Both the position numbers and the translations under genes were made by a program. Positions 24,842 through 34,171 of a DNA stretch of 64,000 nt are shown in pieces. Every line of letters starts with the position of its first letter. The first letter of the stretch is position 1. Under the pieces are notes generated by a model. It was not told the DNA's origin. It did no database searches and saw nothing but the letters and a program-made list of their open reading frames with translations. This DNA comes from Thalassocella blandensis (GTDB taxonomy: Bacteria; Pseudomonadota; Gammaproteobacteria; Pseudomonadales; Cellvibrionaceae): assembly GCA_902141825.1 (NCBI GenBank), contig CABFPG010000013.1:1-64000 (forward strand), in the 5' to 3' direction.

Positions 24842-26152
24842 ATGTTTCGAAGAGGTATCAGCACCGAGCAACGGTGGTTTGTCGCTTTATTAGTGGCTAC
24901 TGGGATTATTGGCTATATCCTGGATTTTTTTCTATTAAGCCTGGTTCTTTACCTCCTCTGTTATGTCGGCTGGGTTTTCCATCGCTTGTCCGAGTTGGAT
25001 AAATGGGTGGAAAGTGCCCGCCGCATGGACCCTCCTCCCAATGATTTTCACGGTATCTGGGGTGAAATTGCGGACGACGTAAAACTCCTGGCACGCCGTT
25101 ATCAAAAAGACAAATTGCGCTTGCAAGCCGTTGTCACTCGCGTCCAGGAAATGACCTCGGCGCTGACCGACAGCGTGGTGGTAGTCGATAGCCGTGCCAA
25201 TATTGAATGGTGGAATAAAGCGGCGGAAAAAATGTTCGCGTTCAAAGAAATCGATCGCGGCCACAAGCTGGTCAACATCATTCGCCACCCGAGTTTTGTC
25301 AAATACTTCGAAGAAAAAATTTACGAGCGGCCACTGGAACTGGAGTCCATGCGCAAGGAAGGCCAATTCCTCGAATTCAAAATTCATCCCTTCGGCCAGG
25401 GCGAACGCCTGGTCGTTATCCGCGATGTCACTCGCATGCATCGCCTGGAGCAAATGCGCAAGGACTTTGTGGCCAATGTGTCACACGAACTGCGCACCCC
25501 GCTGACCGTGATACGCGGCTACCTTGAGACCCTCGCAGACAGCCCCGACCTGGCGCAATCCTGGGCCAAAGCGGTGGATCAAATGCAGCAACAGGGCAAG
25601 CGAATGACGGCGTTAATCAATGACCTGATTACCCTGAGCCGGCTGGAAACAGAGGACGCAGAATCTCACGACGACGTCATCAATTTATTCACATTGTGCC
25701 AAACCATCATTTCCGATGCGCGCGCGCTGAGCGGCGAACAGGAACATATTTTTGCCTGTAGTGGAGACGCCGATTTGCAGATGCTGGGCAACGATAGAGA
25801 AGTGCGCAGCGCCATCAGTAACCTTGTCTTCAACGCGGTAAAATATTCACCGGCAAACAGTAAGATCGAAGTCCATGTTGAAACCAGTAAACAGGAAATC
25901 ATTGTTGCCATAAAAGACAGTGGGCGCGGAATAGACCCGAAACATATCCCACGTTTGACTGAACGTTTTTATCGCGTGGATGACGGCCGGGCGACCAGCC
26001 TCGGTGGTACCGGACTTGGACTGGCGATTGTGAAACACGTACTGTTGCGACACGATGCCGAACTAAAAATCCACAGCCGAGTGGGGCAGGGCAGTACATT
26101 CAGTTGCCATTTTCCCATTGCACGCCTCATCAGCAAAAACGACGCCGCGTGA
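24842..26152 (+). CDS. phoR: Phosphate regulon sensor histidine kinase PhoR
   Basis: 436 aa. Two adjacent N-terminal membrane helices (residues 10-40), a charged linker, a PAS domain (about 95-200, VVVVDSRANIEWWNKAAEKM), the HisKA box FVANVSHELRTPLTVIRGYL with the phosphorylated His, then the ATPase domain with N box NLVFNAVKYS, and G boxes DSGRGID and GGTGLGLAIVKH. It senses phosphate status through the Pst/PhoU complex and phosphorylates PhoB. The short periplasmic part is normal for PhoR. Confidence 0.96.
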   Translation: MFRRGISTEQRWFVALLVATGIIGYILDFFLLSLVLYLLCYVGWVFHRLSELDKWVESARRMDPPPNDFHGIWGEIADDVKLLARRYQKDKLRLQAVVTRVQEMTSALTDSVVVVDSRANIEWWNKAAEKMFAFKEIDRGHKLVNIIRHPSFVKYFEEKIYERPLELESMRKEGQFLEFKIHPFGQGERLVVIRDVTRMHRLEQMRKDFVANVSHELRTPLTVIRGYLETLADSPDLAQSWAKAVDQMQQQGKRMTALINDLITLSRLETEDAESHDDVINLFTLCQTIISDARALSGEQEHIFACSGDADLQMLGNDREVRSAISNLVFNAVKYSPANSKIEVHVETSKQEIIVAIKDSGRGIDPKHIPRLTERFYRVDDGRATSLGGTGLGLAIVKHVLLRHDAELKIHSRVGQGSTFSCHFPIARLISKNDAA

Positions 26153-26257
26153 TGACAAGCGGTCCAAACAAGATCACTTGATCCCCTTTACTTTTGTATC
26201 GCCAGACTCTACCCTCAATCGCTCTGACTCATGTGCTATTGAGGGTTTAGCATCGCA

Positions 26258-27451
26258 GTGCAATTTCAATTCCACTCTTCCATAGACGAGATCAACGCGC
26301 TAGCCTGGGATTCACTTTGGCCAACAGCCTATCCTTTTACTCGCCACGCTTTTCTGGCTGCGCTTGAGCACTCGGGCAGTATTGATAGCCCACAACAACA
26401 AGGTTCCGGCTGGATACCCCGACATTTAAGTGTCACCGAGAACGAGGAATTACTTGCGGTGATGCCGCTGTTCATTAAACAGCATTCTTACGGTGAATAC
26501 GTGTTTGACTGGTCCTGGGCCGATGCATATGCGCGCAACGGACTGGACTACTACCCCAAGCTGGTCAACGCGATTCCGTTTACACCAGCAACAGGTCCCC
26601 GTATTGCCTTCCATTCCCGTCTGCATGAAACGGCCAAAAGCGCTGTTGCTGAACAGATGTTGAAAGCCATCGAAGAATTTGCCAGCACGCATGTCCTGTC
26701 AGGTTTTCACAGCCTGTTTCCAAGCGCAGAACAGCATTCCAACTTTCAATCTCGTGGATTCGCCTTGCGCCACGGATCTCAGTTTCATTGGTTCAATCAA
26801 AACTATCAGAATTTTGACCAGTTTCTTGAAACGTTCTCTTCTCGCAAGCGCAAGAATGTAAAAAAAGAAAGACGTGTAGCGCAGTCGCACGGTTATACAA
26901 TTTGCATGCAGCCGGCCAGCGACATCAGTGAGGAAGACTGGCACACGTTTTACTTGTTATACCAGAGAACGTATTTGAAACGCAGTGGCCACGGAGGCTA
27001 CCTCGGCCAGGATTTTTTTCTGCAACTTGCGCACAGCATGCCCACCCAGGTACTCATGGCCAGCGTGAAAGACGAACAAGAGTTAATTGCTGGCGCCTTG
27101 TTTTTTAAAGATGAAGACACGCTTTACGGGCGTTATTGGGGCACTCGAATTGAGCTGGATCAGCTGCATTTTGAAGCCTGTTACTACCAGGGAATTGAGT
27201 ATGCAATTGCCAACAAACTAAAGCGTTTTGACCCCGGCGCACAGGGTGAACATAAAATTCAACGCGGTTTCACCCCTGTATTCACCGCATCTTTTCATCA
27301 GCTTTTCCACGCGGATTTTCAAGCTGCGGTGACGCATTTTGTGCAGCAGGAATTTCCTCATACCCGCCACTATGTACAGGAGTGTCGAACGTCCCTGCCG
27401 TTTAAAGAAGGCTGTGATCAGGTCCGTGCCGACATACTAATGCCGACTTAG
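26258..27451 (+). CDS. FemAB-like GNAT-fold protein (DUF482/PF04339 family)
   Basis: 397 aa. The family blocks are visible: ALAWDSLWPTAYPFTRHAFL at the N-terminus, VFDWSWADAYARNGLDYYPK, FSSRKRKNVKKERR, and near the C-terminus YYQGIEYAIANKLKRFDPGA followed by GEHKIQRGF. These proteins have tandem acyltransferase folds related to the FemAB peptidoglycan aminoacyltransferases; substrates in proteobacteria are unknown. Start GTG 26258 is the first plausible codon, though no clear Shine-Dalgarno precedes it. Not part of an obvious operon; it is 106 bases after phoR. Confidence 0.88.
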   Translation: MQFQFHSSIDEINALAWDSLWPTAYPFTRHAFLAALEHSGSIDSPQQQGSGWIPRHLSVTENEELLAVMPLFIKQHSYGEYVFDWSWADAYARNGLDYYPKLVNAIPFTPATGPRIAFHSRLHETAKSAVAEQMLKAIEEFASTHVLSGFHSLFPSAEQHSNFQSRGFALRHGSQFHWFNQNYQNFDQFLETFSSRKRKNVKKERRVAQSHGYTICMQPASDISEEDWHTFYLLYQRTYLKRSGHGGYLGQDFFLQLAHSMPTQVLMASVKDEQELIAGALFFKDEDTLYGRYWGTRIELDQLHFEACYYQGIEYAIANKLKRFDPGAQGEHKIQRGFTPVFTASFHQLFHADFQAAVTHFVQQEFPHTRHYVQECRTSLPFKEGCDQVRADILMPT

Positions 27452-27456
27452 AACGG

Positions 27457-27480
27457 AGCCGCTTTTGTCATAAGCGGAGT
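27457..27480. terminator. Weak hairpin between convergent genes
   Basis: CCGCTT (27459-27464) pairs with AAGCGG (27472-27477) around TTGTCAT, 8 bases after the FemAB-like gene. It lacks a T run, so termination is uncertain. Confidence 0.35.
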
Positions 27481-27609
27481 CAAGCAAGCATTCCTAAACT
27501 CACACAAAAATCAGCACGCATGACCAGACACAGCTCCCCATTTTTCCGCATTATCATGCTCGACGTTCAACACTTCGCGAACGGAGCAGACCACGTGGAA
27601 TAACCGTAT

Positions 27610-28533
27610 TTATTCCATCGCCTGCTTGTGCTGAAGATAAGTATTCTTACGAGCACCATCCAACAGGCTTTGTGCTACCGCCTTGGTTGCCGGACCTGCC
27701 AACTGCTGGTTTGCAATCACCAGGAACAATGGAATCTCACGCTCAAAACCCGGCTCTACCGGCAACGCGACCAGCTCACCGCGTTCCAACTCATGCAGCA
27801 CTTTTTCCTTCGGCACAAAGCCAAAACCCAGGCCCGCTTTTATCGCTGTGATACTGGTCGAAAAATGGGAAACCGTCCAACGCTGCTCTGAGCCCAGCCA
27901 ACCCGCATCTTTCTCACGCTTTTTTCCGCTATCACGGATCACGATTTGCCGGTGCCGACGCAATTCCTGCTCGGTCACGGGTAAGGGCGCTTGCATCAAC
28001 GGATGCTTGGGACTGACTACTGCAATTTTATTAATTGTGCGGTAGGGCTGTGCGAGAAACCCGGGAGGGACATATCCGGTTATCGCGATATCCGCCTCTC
28101 GCATTAACAATGCTTCATCCGTTCCCGAGAGTGTCGTCTCCAACATGCGAATACGCGTTTGGGGATTATCCAGCGAGAACTGCTGCAGGCTACAGAAAAT
28201 CTGTTCGATCGGCGTAATACCATCCACCGCAATGGTCACTTCATCCTCCCAACCACGCGCATGACATTCGGCCACTTTGTCGAGTAACAAGGCCTGCTCT
28301 AGTAACTGGCTGGCTTGTCGGTACATGGATTTACCAAAATCAGTCAGTTCGGCCTTGCGCCCACTGATTTTCAACACCGGTGCCGGCAAGCGTTCTTCCA
28401 TTTTTGCCAGGCTGTAGCTCACCGTGGACTGGCTCTTGTTCAGCACTTCAGCCGCGCGCGCAAAAGAGCCTTCATCCACCACCGCTTTAAACGCGGCCCA
28501 TTGCTCGAGTGTAATTTTAGGCAGGTTATTCAT
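27610..28533 (-). CDS. LysR-family regulator divergent from azoreductase/pirin genes
   Basis: 307 aa. N-terminal LysR winged HTH (QWAAFKAVVDEGSFARAAEV, then LNKSQSTVSYSLAKMEERLP) and a C-terminal substrate-binding domain (ADIAITGYVPPGFLAQPYRT). It is divergent from the azoreductase-pirin operon with a 111-bp gap, the usual layout for a LysR activator of the adjacent genes, and the inducer is probably a quinone or other electrophile. An AT-rich T-N11-A box is likely in the gap but I cannot fix one with confidence. Confidence 0.92.
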   Translation of the reverse strand: MNNLPKITLEQWAAFKAVVDEGSFARAAEVLNKSQSTVSYSLAKMEERLPAPVLKISGRKAELTDFGKSMYRQASQLLEQALLLDKVAECHARGWEDEVTIAVDGITPIEQIFCSLQQFSLDNPQTRIRMLETTLSGTDEALLMREADIAITGYVPPGFLAQPYRTINKIAVVSPKHPLMQAPLPVTEQELRRHRQIVIRDSGKKREKDAGWLGSEQRWTVSHFSTSITAIKAGLGFGFVPKEKVLHELERGELVALPVEPGFEREIPLFLVIANQQLAGPATKAVAQSLLDGARKNTYLQHKQAME

Positions 28534-28644
28534 CTAAATTTTCGATCTTTATAAGCAGTTATATCGTACATTTGATCTAATTTTACTGGATATACTGCTC
28601 TCAATCCAAAATTAAATACAGTGGAAACCAAATAGGAGACGCAT

Positions 28645-29265
28645 ATGTCCATTAACGTATTGAATATTACTTCAAGCATCTTTGGTGAATCTGGCGTTTC
28701 CAGCCAGCTAAACGACTACACCATTGAGCAGATTAAAACCCAATTCCCGGATGCCAACATTGTAAATCGGGATCTGGCCAAAGATGAGCTACCGCATTTT
28801 AATGCGCAGACCGTAGCGGCTGTCAGCAACAATGAAGCAGATCTGGCTGACACGTTGATTGACGAACTTAAAGCGGCAGATCTGGTGTTACTCGGCGTAC
28901 CCATGTACAACTTTGGTGTGCCAAGCCAGCTGAAAACCTGGTTTGACCACGTGGCCCGTGCTGGCACAACGTTCAAATACACAGAGAACGGTCCAATAGG
29001 TTTATTGCAGAACCGCAAAGTGATCATTAACGCCAGTCGCGGTGGAATTTATAAGGATTCCGGTGCTGATACCCAAACACCCTATCTGCAAAATTTTCTG
29101 GGTTTTATCGGCCTAAAAGATGTCGACTTTATATATGCTGAAGGGCTAAATTTAGGCGAAGATTCTCGTGAGCAAAGCCTGAGTCAGGCAAAAAGCGAGG
29201 TCGAATCCACTGTCGCTCAATTTGTAAAACAACACGCAAAGGCTGAAGCCGAGGAGGCAATATGA
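28645..29265 (+). CDS. azoR: FMN-dependent NADH:quinone oxidoreductase / azoreductase AzoR
   Basis: 206 aa flavodoxin-fold enzyme. MNITSSIFGESGVSSQL-type N-terminus (here VLNITSSIFGESGVSSQL) binds the FMN phosphate; LLGVPMYNFGVPSQLKTWFD and INASRGGIY are family signatures. It reduces quinones to hydroquinones by two-electron transfer and can cleave azo dyes. GGAGA lies 6 bases before the ATG. The stop overlaps the next start (ATGA), so it is coupled to the pirin gene. Divergent LysR is the likely regulator. Confidence 0.94.
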   Translation: MSINVLNITSSIFGESGVSSQLNDYTIEQIKTQFPDANIVNRDLAKDELPHFNAQTVAAVSNNEADLADTLIDELKAADLVLLGVPMYNFGVPSQLKTWFDHVARAGTTFKYTENGPIGLLQNRKVIINASRGGIYKDSGADTQTPYLQNFLGFIGLKDVDFIYAEGLNLGEDSREQSLSQAKSEVESTVAQFVKQHAKAEAEEAI

Positions 29266-30113
29266 GCACGCGCAAAATTATCGAACAACTCAAGGCAAGA
29301 CCAGCATCAGACGGTGACGGAGTAAAGTTGTTACGCGTGTTTGGCGGCCAGCAACCTCAGCGTTTTGATCCATTTTTGATGATGGATGAATTTGGCTCTG
29401 ATGTGGCCGATGACTACATCGGAGGTTTCCCACCTCATCCACATCGCGGCTTTGAAACCATTACTTATATGCTGCAGGGAAAAATGGAACACCGCGACCA
29501 CATGGAAAATGTCGGGTTACTGAAAGATGGTGATGTGCAATGGATGACCGCAGGTAAAGGTGTTATCCATTCCGAAATGCCACAGCAGACCGAAGGCAAA
29601 ATGCGTGGCTTTCAAGTCTGGTTAAACCTTCCCGCAAAAAACAAACTGACGCCCGCAAAGTATCGCGATGTCAGCAGTGAAAAAATTCCGGTGACGGAAT
29701 TGGAAGACGTTTTTGTAAAAGCCATCGCCGGACAAACCACTTTAAATGGAACCGAGATCAAAGGTTATTTTGATGTGCCCGATACGGAGCCCGTATTTTT
29801 AGATGTGCATATCGCCAAGGGCAAGCAGGTTAACTTCAGTTTACCCGAAGGACATAACGCACTGTTGTACGCGTATGAAGGTTCATTAGCAGTGGGGGAT
29901 GCCGCCACCCCATCTCCCGCACAAACGCTCAGTCGTTTGTCGGACACAGGTGAAGTGCTGGTGAAAAACTCCGGTGATAGTGAAGCGCGTTTTGTGATTC
30001 TGGCAGGCAAGCCATTAAAAGAACCGATTGCGCAATACGGTCCCTTTGTGATGAATACCGCCGAAGAAATTAATCAGGCCGTCATGGATTATCGCAACGG
30101 TGTACTTGCATAA
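29262..30113 (+). CDS. Pirin family protein (bicupin)
   Basis: 283 aa. N-terminal cupin metal motif PPHPHRGFETITYML with three metal ligands (two His and a Glu nearby in the pirin pattern), followed by MTAGKGVIHSEMP carrying the fourth. The second cupin occupies residues about 165-280. Some bacterial pirins have quercetinase-like activity; here coupling to an azoreductase suggests a role in redox or quinone stress. The start overlaps the azoR stop by 4 bases and is preceded by GGAGG. Confidence 0.93.
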   Translation: MSTRKIIEQLKARPASDGDGVKLLRVFGGQQPQRFDPFLMMDEFGSDVADDYIGGFPPHPHRGFETITYMLQGKMEHRDHMENVGLLKDGDVQWMTAGKGVIHSEMPQQTEGKMRGFQVWLNLPAKNKLTPAKYRDVSSEKIPVTELEDVFVKAIAGQTTLNGTEIKGYFDVPDTEPVFLDVHIAKGKQVNFSLPEGHNALLYAYEGSLAVGDAATPSPAQTLSRLSDTGEVLVKNSGDSEARFVILAGKPLKEPIAQYGPFVMNTAEEINQAVMDYRNGVLA

Positions 30114-30125
30114 ACACTCACTCGC

Positions 30126-30159
30126 AAAAGCTGGAACACGAACATGTTTCAGCTTTTTT
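30126..30159 (+). terminator. Rho-independent terminator of the azoR-pirin operon
   Basis: AAAAGCTGGAACA pairs with TGTTTCAGCTTTT (one G-T pair) around CGAACA, then T's. It begins 13 bases after the pirin stop. Confidence 0.9.
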
Positions 30160-30704
30160 ACTACAAAAAATCATCGCCATGTTCAATTGTTAGTAGTTAA
30201 TCTTTAAAGGCTTCTCCAATTCTGAAAACAGATTTAAATCTGCACACACGCCGTTGTCCTTTCCTGTTGTGACTGTCACGTCATCAAATTGATCGTAAAC
30301 TACCGACTAGCAGTGCAAAACCATTAAAACGATCAATCCCTTCATAAAGATACATCACTTACAATTTTATACACACAACAAATAAGCACCCTTGACTTTT
30401 GAGACGAAGGTCACACTCTAAATGCATTGAAAGTATTAAAACATCCCTGCGAAATAGCAAATTCTAAGACGGTCCCTTTCATCGCAAGAATTTAATCATT
30501 AAAGCGTTTTTATGCGATAAGACGGGTTTACTGACAAGAAATTTGCATTATATGCTACAAAATTGTGCTGCTTTCATTTGACTGTTTGCTTGCATCAGCT
30601 GCGTGAACTAATGTTGTGCGCGCTCGTTCAGGACACACCAAATTCTGATTATTGCGATGCAGCGCAATGTAAAATAAACACAATAACAAATTGATGTACA
30701 ACTC
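30160..30704. other. Gene-free upstream region of the ebo cluster
   Basis: 545 bp, AT-rich, no ORF with coding character. It should hold the promoter of the ebo operon. I see no terminator-like or riboswitch-like structure that I can defend. Confidence 0.35.
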
Positions 30705-32582
30705 ATGCGAAGTCAATTCTCTTCTGTTTCAGTAAACAAATTTCTCTTAGTACTTGGTAGCATTGCTCTTTTTTGTATCGCTACTAACTGGCTTATGGGC
30801 AACTGGTTACAAGCCTTCGCCAATGAATTAGCACAACACCTGCAAAGTTTCGGCGTAATTGCGACGCTGGTATTTATCGGCTTATCCAGTGATATTGTGC
30901 TGCCTGTGCCTTCCAGTTTTATTTCTATCTGGGCCGTGGTTTCGCTTGGCCCCGTCTTTGGTTTTTTGGTGATCTGGTCAGGTATGACGGCATCCTGTCT
31001 GCTGGGTTATCTGCTCGGCGCCAAATCGCAGCACTGGTTACGCAATACGTTTTTCCAATCTCAAGATATACAAAGCGCGCAAAACTTCATGCAACGCTTT
31101 GGTGTTTTGTCCATAGTTCTTTTGCGAGCTATTCCGGTGTTAGCAGAGGTGTCGGTGTTTGTTGCCGGCGTCTCTAAAATGCATTTTATTCAATTTGTAT
31201 CGGTCAGCGCTCTCGCTAACCTCGGCATTGCCGCACTGTATGCCAGCGCGAGTCACTATCTGCAACAGCAGGAATCTCTGGTGCTGGTGTTTTTGGCCAG
31301 TATCACTGTACCGGTGTTGGCGTATGCCATATATTTCGGTATTCGCCGCTCCATCTTCAATCAATTGGCGAACAATATTCCGATGCAACAGGCAGCACAG
31401 AAAACCGCATCGCATTCACGTTCAGAAGTTCCAACCGAGCACAACACCCTGTTGCCACATTTTAATATTAGTTTTCAGTATCCCCTGCATTTCACACAAA
31501 ACGCCTTTGATCCGCACAATTTGATTTTTGCTGACACGGTCAAACAGGGGCGGCAAGATATAAGCGTTTTGTTTTTCATTGACGAAGGCGTTGCACAGGG
31601 AAATCAACAGTTGTGTGATCACATTCAGACTTATTGCCAGGCACACAATATTATTGTGGCAGCAGATTTTCAAATTCTGCCCGGTGGTGAAGCAATAAAA
31701 ACTCAGGACCACATGTTAGCCATGCAAAAGACTATGCTGGATGCAGAGCTTGATCGGCAGTCTTATGTGTGTGCCATTGGTGGAGGTGCATTTTTGGATT
31801 CTGTCGGTTATGCGGCCGCGACTTTTCATCGTGGTGTTCGACTTATTCGCATGCCCACAACTGTGTTAGCACAAAATGATGCCGGGGTTGGTGTTAAAAA
31901 CGGAATCAATGCTGAAGGCGTAAAAAATCTTTATGGTACCTTCGCTGTGCCTCACGCCATTATTAATGATAGCCAGTTTCTGGAAAGTCTTTCAGCGCGT
32001 GATTTTCGTGCGGGATTTGCCGAAGCGATTAAAGTAGCGTTAATTCGCGATGGCCAATTCTTCCGGTGGATATGTGAACACCGCGAAGCACTTCGACAAC
32101 GGGAAGCCAAAGCAACTGAATATTTAATTTTCCGCTGTGCGCAATTACACTTGAACCAGATCTGCTTTGGTGGCGACCCATTCGAAAAAGGTAGCGCACG
32201 CCCATTGGATTACGGGCACTGGAGCGCACATAAACTTGAATCGCTCTCGCATCACGCCTTAAATCACGGCGAAGCTGTCGCCATCGGAATGGTTCTGGAC
32301 GCACTTTATGCGGTTAAGCAAAATATGCTGGATGTCGAAGATGCAGATCAAATAGTGCAACTCATTCAGGACCTGGGTTTCAATATTTATCATCCCAGTA
32401 TGCATCAGCTTACGGACAATGGGCAAAATGCACTACTCCAGGGGTTGGAGGAGTTCCGACAACACTTGGGGGGTAACTTAAGCATTACACTGTTAACCGG
32501 GCTCGGTACAGCGGTGGAAGTGAATCAGATTGAACAGGAATCCATGCTTTTAACACTGGATCAAATGCGCGCAATTCGCTAA
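30705..32582 (+). CDS. eboD: EboD fused to an N-terminal DedA/SNARE-associated membrane domain
   Basis: 625 aa. Residues 1-220 are a DedA/VTT-type membrane domain: several hydrophobic helices, and the characteristic motif LLRAIPVLAEVSVFVAGVSK near residue 145. Residues about 270-620 are a 3-dehydroquinate-synthase-like domain with IGGGAFLDSVGYAAATFHRG, MPTTVLAQNDAGVGVKNGIN and ALNHGEAVAIGMVLDA, which carry the NAD and metal sites. In Ebo clusters this AroB-like protein is EboD; I know it mainly as a free-standing soluble protein, so the membrane fusion is notable. A short Gln/Ser/His linker joins the halves. First gene of the cluster. Confidence 0.88.
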   Translation: MRSQFSSVSVNKFLLVLGSIALFCIATNWLMGNWLQAFANELAQHLQSFGVIATLVFIGLSSDIVLPVPSSFISIWAVVSLGPVFGFLVIWSGMTASCLLGYLLGAKSQHWLRNTFFQSQDIQSAQNFMQRFGVLSIVLLRAIPVLAEVSVFVAGVSKMHFIQFVSVSALANLGIAALYASASHYLQQQESLVLVFLASITVPVLAYAIYFGIRRSIFNQLANNIPMQQAAQKTASHSRSEVPTEHNTLLPHFNISFQYPLHFTQNAFDPHNLIFADTVKQGRQDISVLFFIDEGVAQGNQQLCDHIQTYCQAHNIIVAADFQILPGGEAIKTQDHMLAMQKTMLDAELDRQSYVCAIGGGAFLDSVGYAAATFHRGVRLIRMPTTVLAQNDAGVGVKNGINAEGVKNLYGTFAVPHAIINDSQFLESLSARDFRAGFAEAIKVALIRDGQFFRWICEHREALRQREAKATEYLIFRCAQLHLNQICFGGDPFEKGSARPLDYGHWSAHKLESLSHHALNHGEAVAIGMVLDALYAVKQNMLDVEDADQIVQLIQDLGFNIYHPSMHQLTDNGQNALLQGLEEFRQHLGGNLSITLLTGLGTAVEVNQIEQESMLLTLDQMRAIR

Positions 32583-32764
32583 CCTGCATTCACTATTCTA
32601 TTGATCCAAGTATTAGCCAAACAATTGATCCAACGGTTGCGAGTGTCGGTTTCCAGTTTTTTTAAATCTACTGCCACTTGCAAGAACGAAGATGTAAGAC
32701 CGATTAAATCAATACCGTAAATAACACGTGCTGCCGGAAGCACCATGCCTCCAGCAAAAGCCAT
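32579..32764 (-). CDS. Small antisense ORF between eboD and eboE, doubtful
   Basis: 61 codons opening MAFAGGMVLPAARVIYGIDL. It occupies most of the 300-bp gap and its composition is not like a shadow, since no gene overlaps it except by 4 bases of eboD. No homolog or Shine-Dalgarno is recognised. It could be a small membrane-associated protein or chance. Confidence 0.2.
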   Translation of the reverse strand: MAFAGGMVLPAARVIYGIDLIGLTSSFLQVAVDLKKLETDTRNRWINCLANTWINRIVNAG

Positions 32765-32791
32765 CGCAAACGGATCAGATTTAAGAGGTTA

Positions 32792-32839
32792 AGAGATTCA
32801 GAAATCAAGAGACTCAGAGATCAAGAGACTCAGAGATCA
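32792..32839 (+). repeat. Three tandem 16-bp repeats
   Basis: AGAGATTCAGAAATCA followed by two identical AGAGACTCAGAGATCA units, immediately upstream of eboE. Confidence 0.85.
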
Positions 32840-32891
32840 ACAGCAACCAGGTACGCCTTACTTTCTTTAGCATGCACATGTGGTATTTTTG

Positions 32892-34139
32892 ATGCAGCAT
32901 TTACTTCATACAGTCTTACAGGGTTCACCAAGTGCGTCAGCCCCTCGCCCAGACGAACAAGCTGCACTCGCACAGCCTATCCATCTGAGTTACTGCACCA
33001 ATATTCATCCCGGAGAAAACTGGGAGGCTTTATATCTTCAACTTCAACAACACCTGCCCAGCATAAAAAACAGTGTGAGCCCAAACACCCCTATGGGGGT
33101 TGGGCTTCGTCTCTCTGCACGCGCGGCCAACGAGTTGCTCGAATACAAGCACCATCTGGACACATTTAAACAGTGGCTGGAAGAACAAGCGCTGTATGTG
33201 TTTACGATAAATGGATTTCCTTACGGTACTTTTCACGCAACCGCGGATATTCCGCAAGTAAAAGAGAACGTGTATGAGCCGGATTGGACACGCCCGGCAC
33301 GACTACACTATTCCCAACAGCTGGCGGAAATTCTTGCACACCTGCTACCGGAAAATTGTCACGGCAGCATTTCTACTGTGCCCGTGGGTTTTAGAACTAA
33401 AGTCTCCAACGATGAAGCTTTGCAACAAGCAACACAGCATCTCATCACCTTTGCGGAATTCGCCCAAAAGCTGCAGCAACGTACAGGAAAATATATTCGT
33501 CTGGCCCTTGAACCTGAGCCCGCGTGTTATTTAGAAACCATAGAGGATGTGCAACAGTTTTTTACTTCATTTGTGTTTAACACCGCACATCATCACAATA
33601 TTGATTTAGCAACAGTGCGCCGGCATATTGGAGTATGCCTCGACACATGTCACAGCAGTGTGATGTTTGAAGAACCCCAACATTTTGTAGCCGCGATGGC
33701 GACATCTGACATTCCGATCTACAAAATTCAGGTCACCGCGGCACTAAAAATAGATTCCTGGCAAGCGTCACATTATGCGGTATTAAAACCTTACGCAGAA
33801 CCCACCTATCTTCACCAAACCTGTATCCGCGACCCGCACACAGGAGAGGTGCGTTTCTTTCTTGATTTGGATCAGGCATTGGAGTCAGTTCAAACCGGTG
33901 AAGAATTGCGAAGCCATTTCCATGTGCCTGTATTTGCTGAAGAATTACATTCCATTTCCACCACCCAGCAAGATGTCACAGTTTTTCTTCAGGATTTCAA
34001 ACGGAACCCTTGTTGTGAGCATTTGGAAGTTGAAACCTACACCTTTGATGTACTGCCAGATACACTCATGCTGGGCAATATAAGCCAGAGCATCAGCCGC
34101 GAAATTTCCTGGGTGTCGCAGCATTTGCAAAGCACCTGA
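32892..34139 (+). CDS. eboE: EboE, TIM-barrel sugar-isomerase-like metabolite traffic protein
   Basis: About 415 aa from ATG 32892; GTG 32880 is four codons upstream and equally unsupported by a Shine-Dalgarno. The xylose-isomerase-like TIM barrel is recognised by HLSYCTNIHPGENWEALYLQ at the start, FTINGFPYGTFH, LALEPEPACYLETIEDV (metal-site Glu) and GVCLDTCHSSVMFEEP (Asp/His). Ebo proteins are required to move precursors of scytonemin to the periplasm in Nostoc and for a C. elegans repellent trait in Pseudomonas fluorescens (EDB cluster); the chemistry of EboE is not known. Confidence 0.9.
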   Translation: MQHLLHTVLQGSPSASAPRPDEQAALAQPIHLSYCTNIHPGENWEALYLQLQQHLPSIKNSVSPNTPMGVGLRLSARAANELLEYKHHLDTFKQWLEEQALYVFTINGFPYGTFHATADIPQVKENVYEPDWTRPARLHYSQQLAEILAHLLPENCHGSISTVPVGFRTKVSNDEALQQATQHLITFAEFAQKLQQRTGKYIRLALEPEPACYLETIEDVQQFFTSFVFNTAHHHNIDLATVRRHIGVCLDTCHSSVMFEEPQHFVAAMATSDIPIYKIQVTAALKIDSWQASHYAVLKPYAEPTYLHQTCIRDPHTGEVRFFLDLDQALESVQTGEELRSHFHVPVFAEELHSISTTQQDVTVFLQDFKRNPCCEHLEVETYTFDVLPDTLMLGNISQSISREISWVSQHLQST

Positions 34140-34171
34140 TTAATTCCACATGTCTTTAATCCATTATTTAT

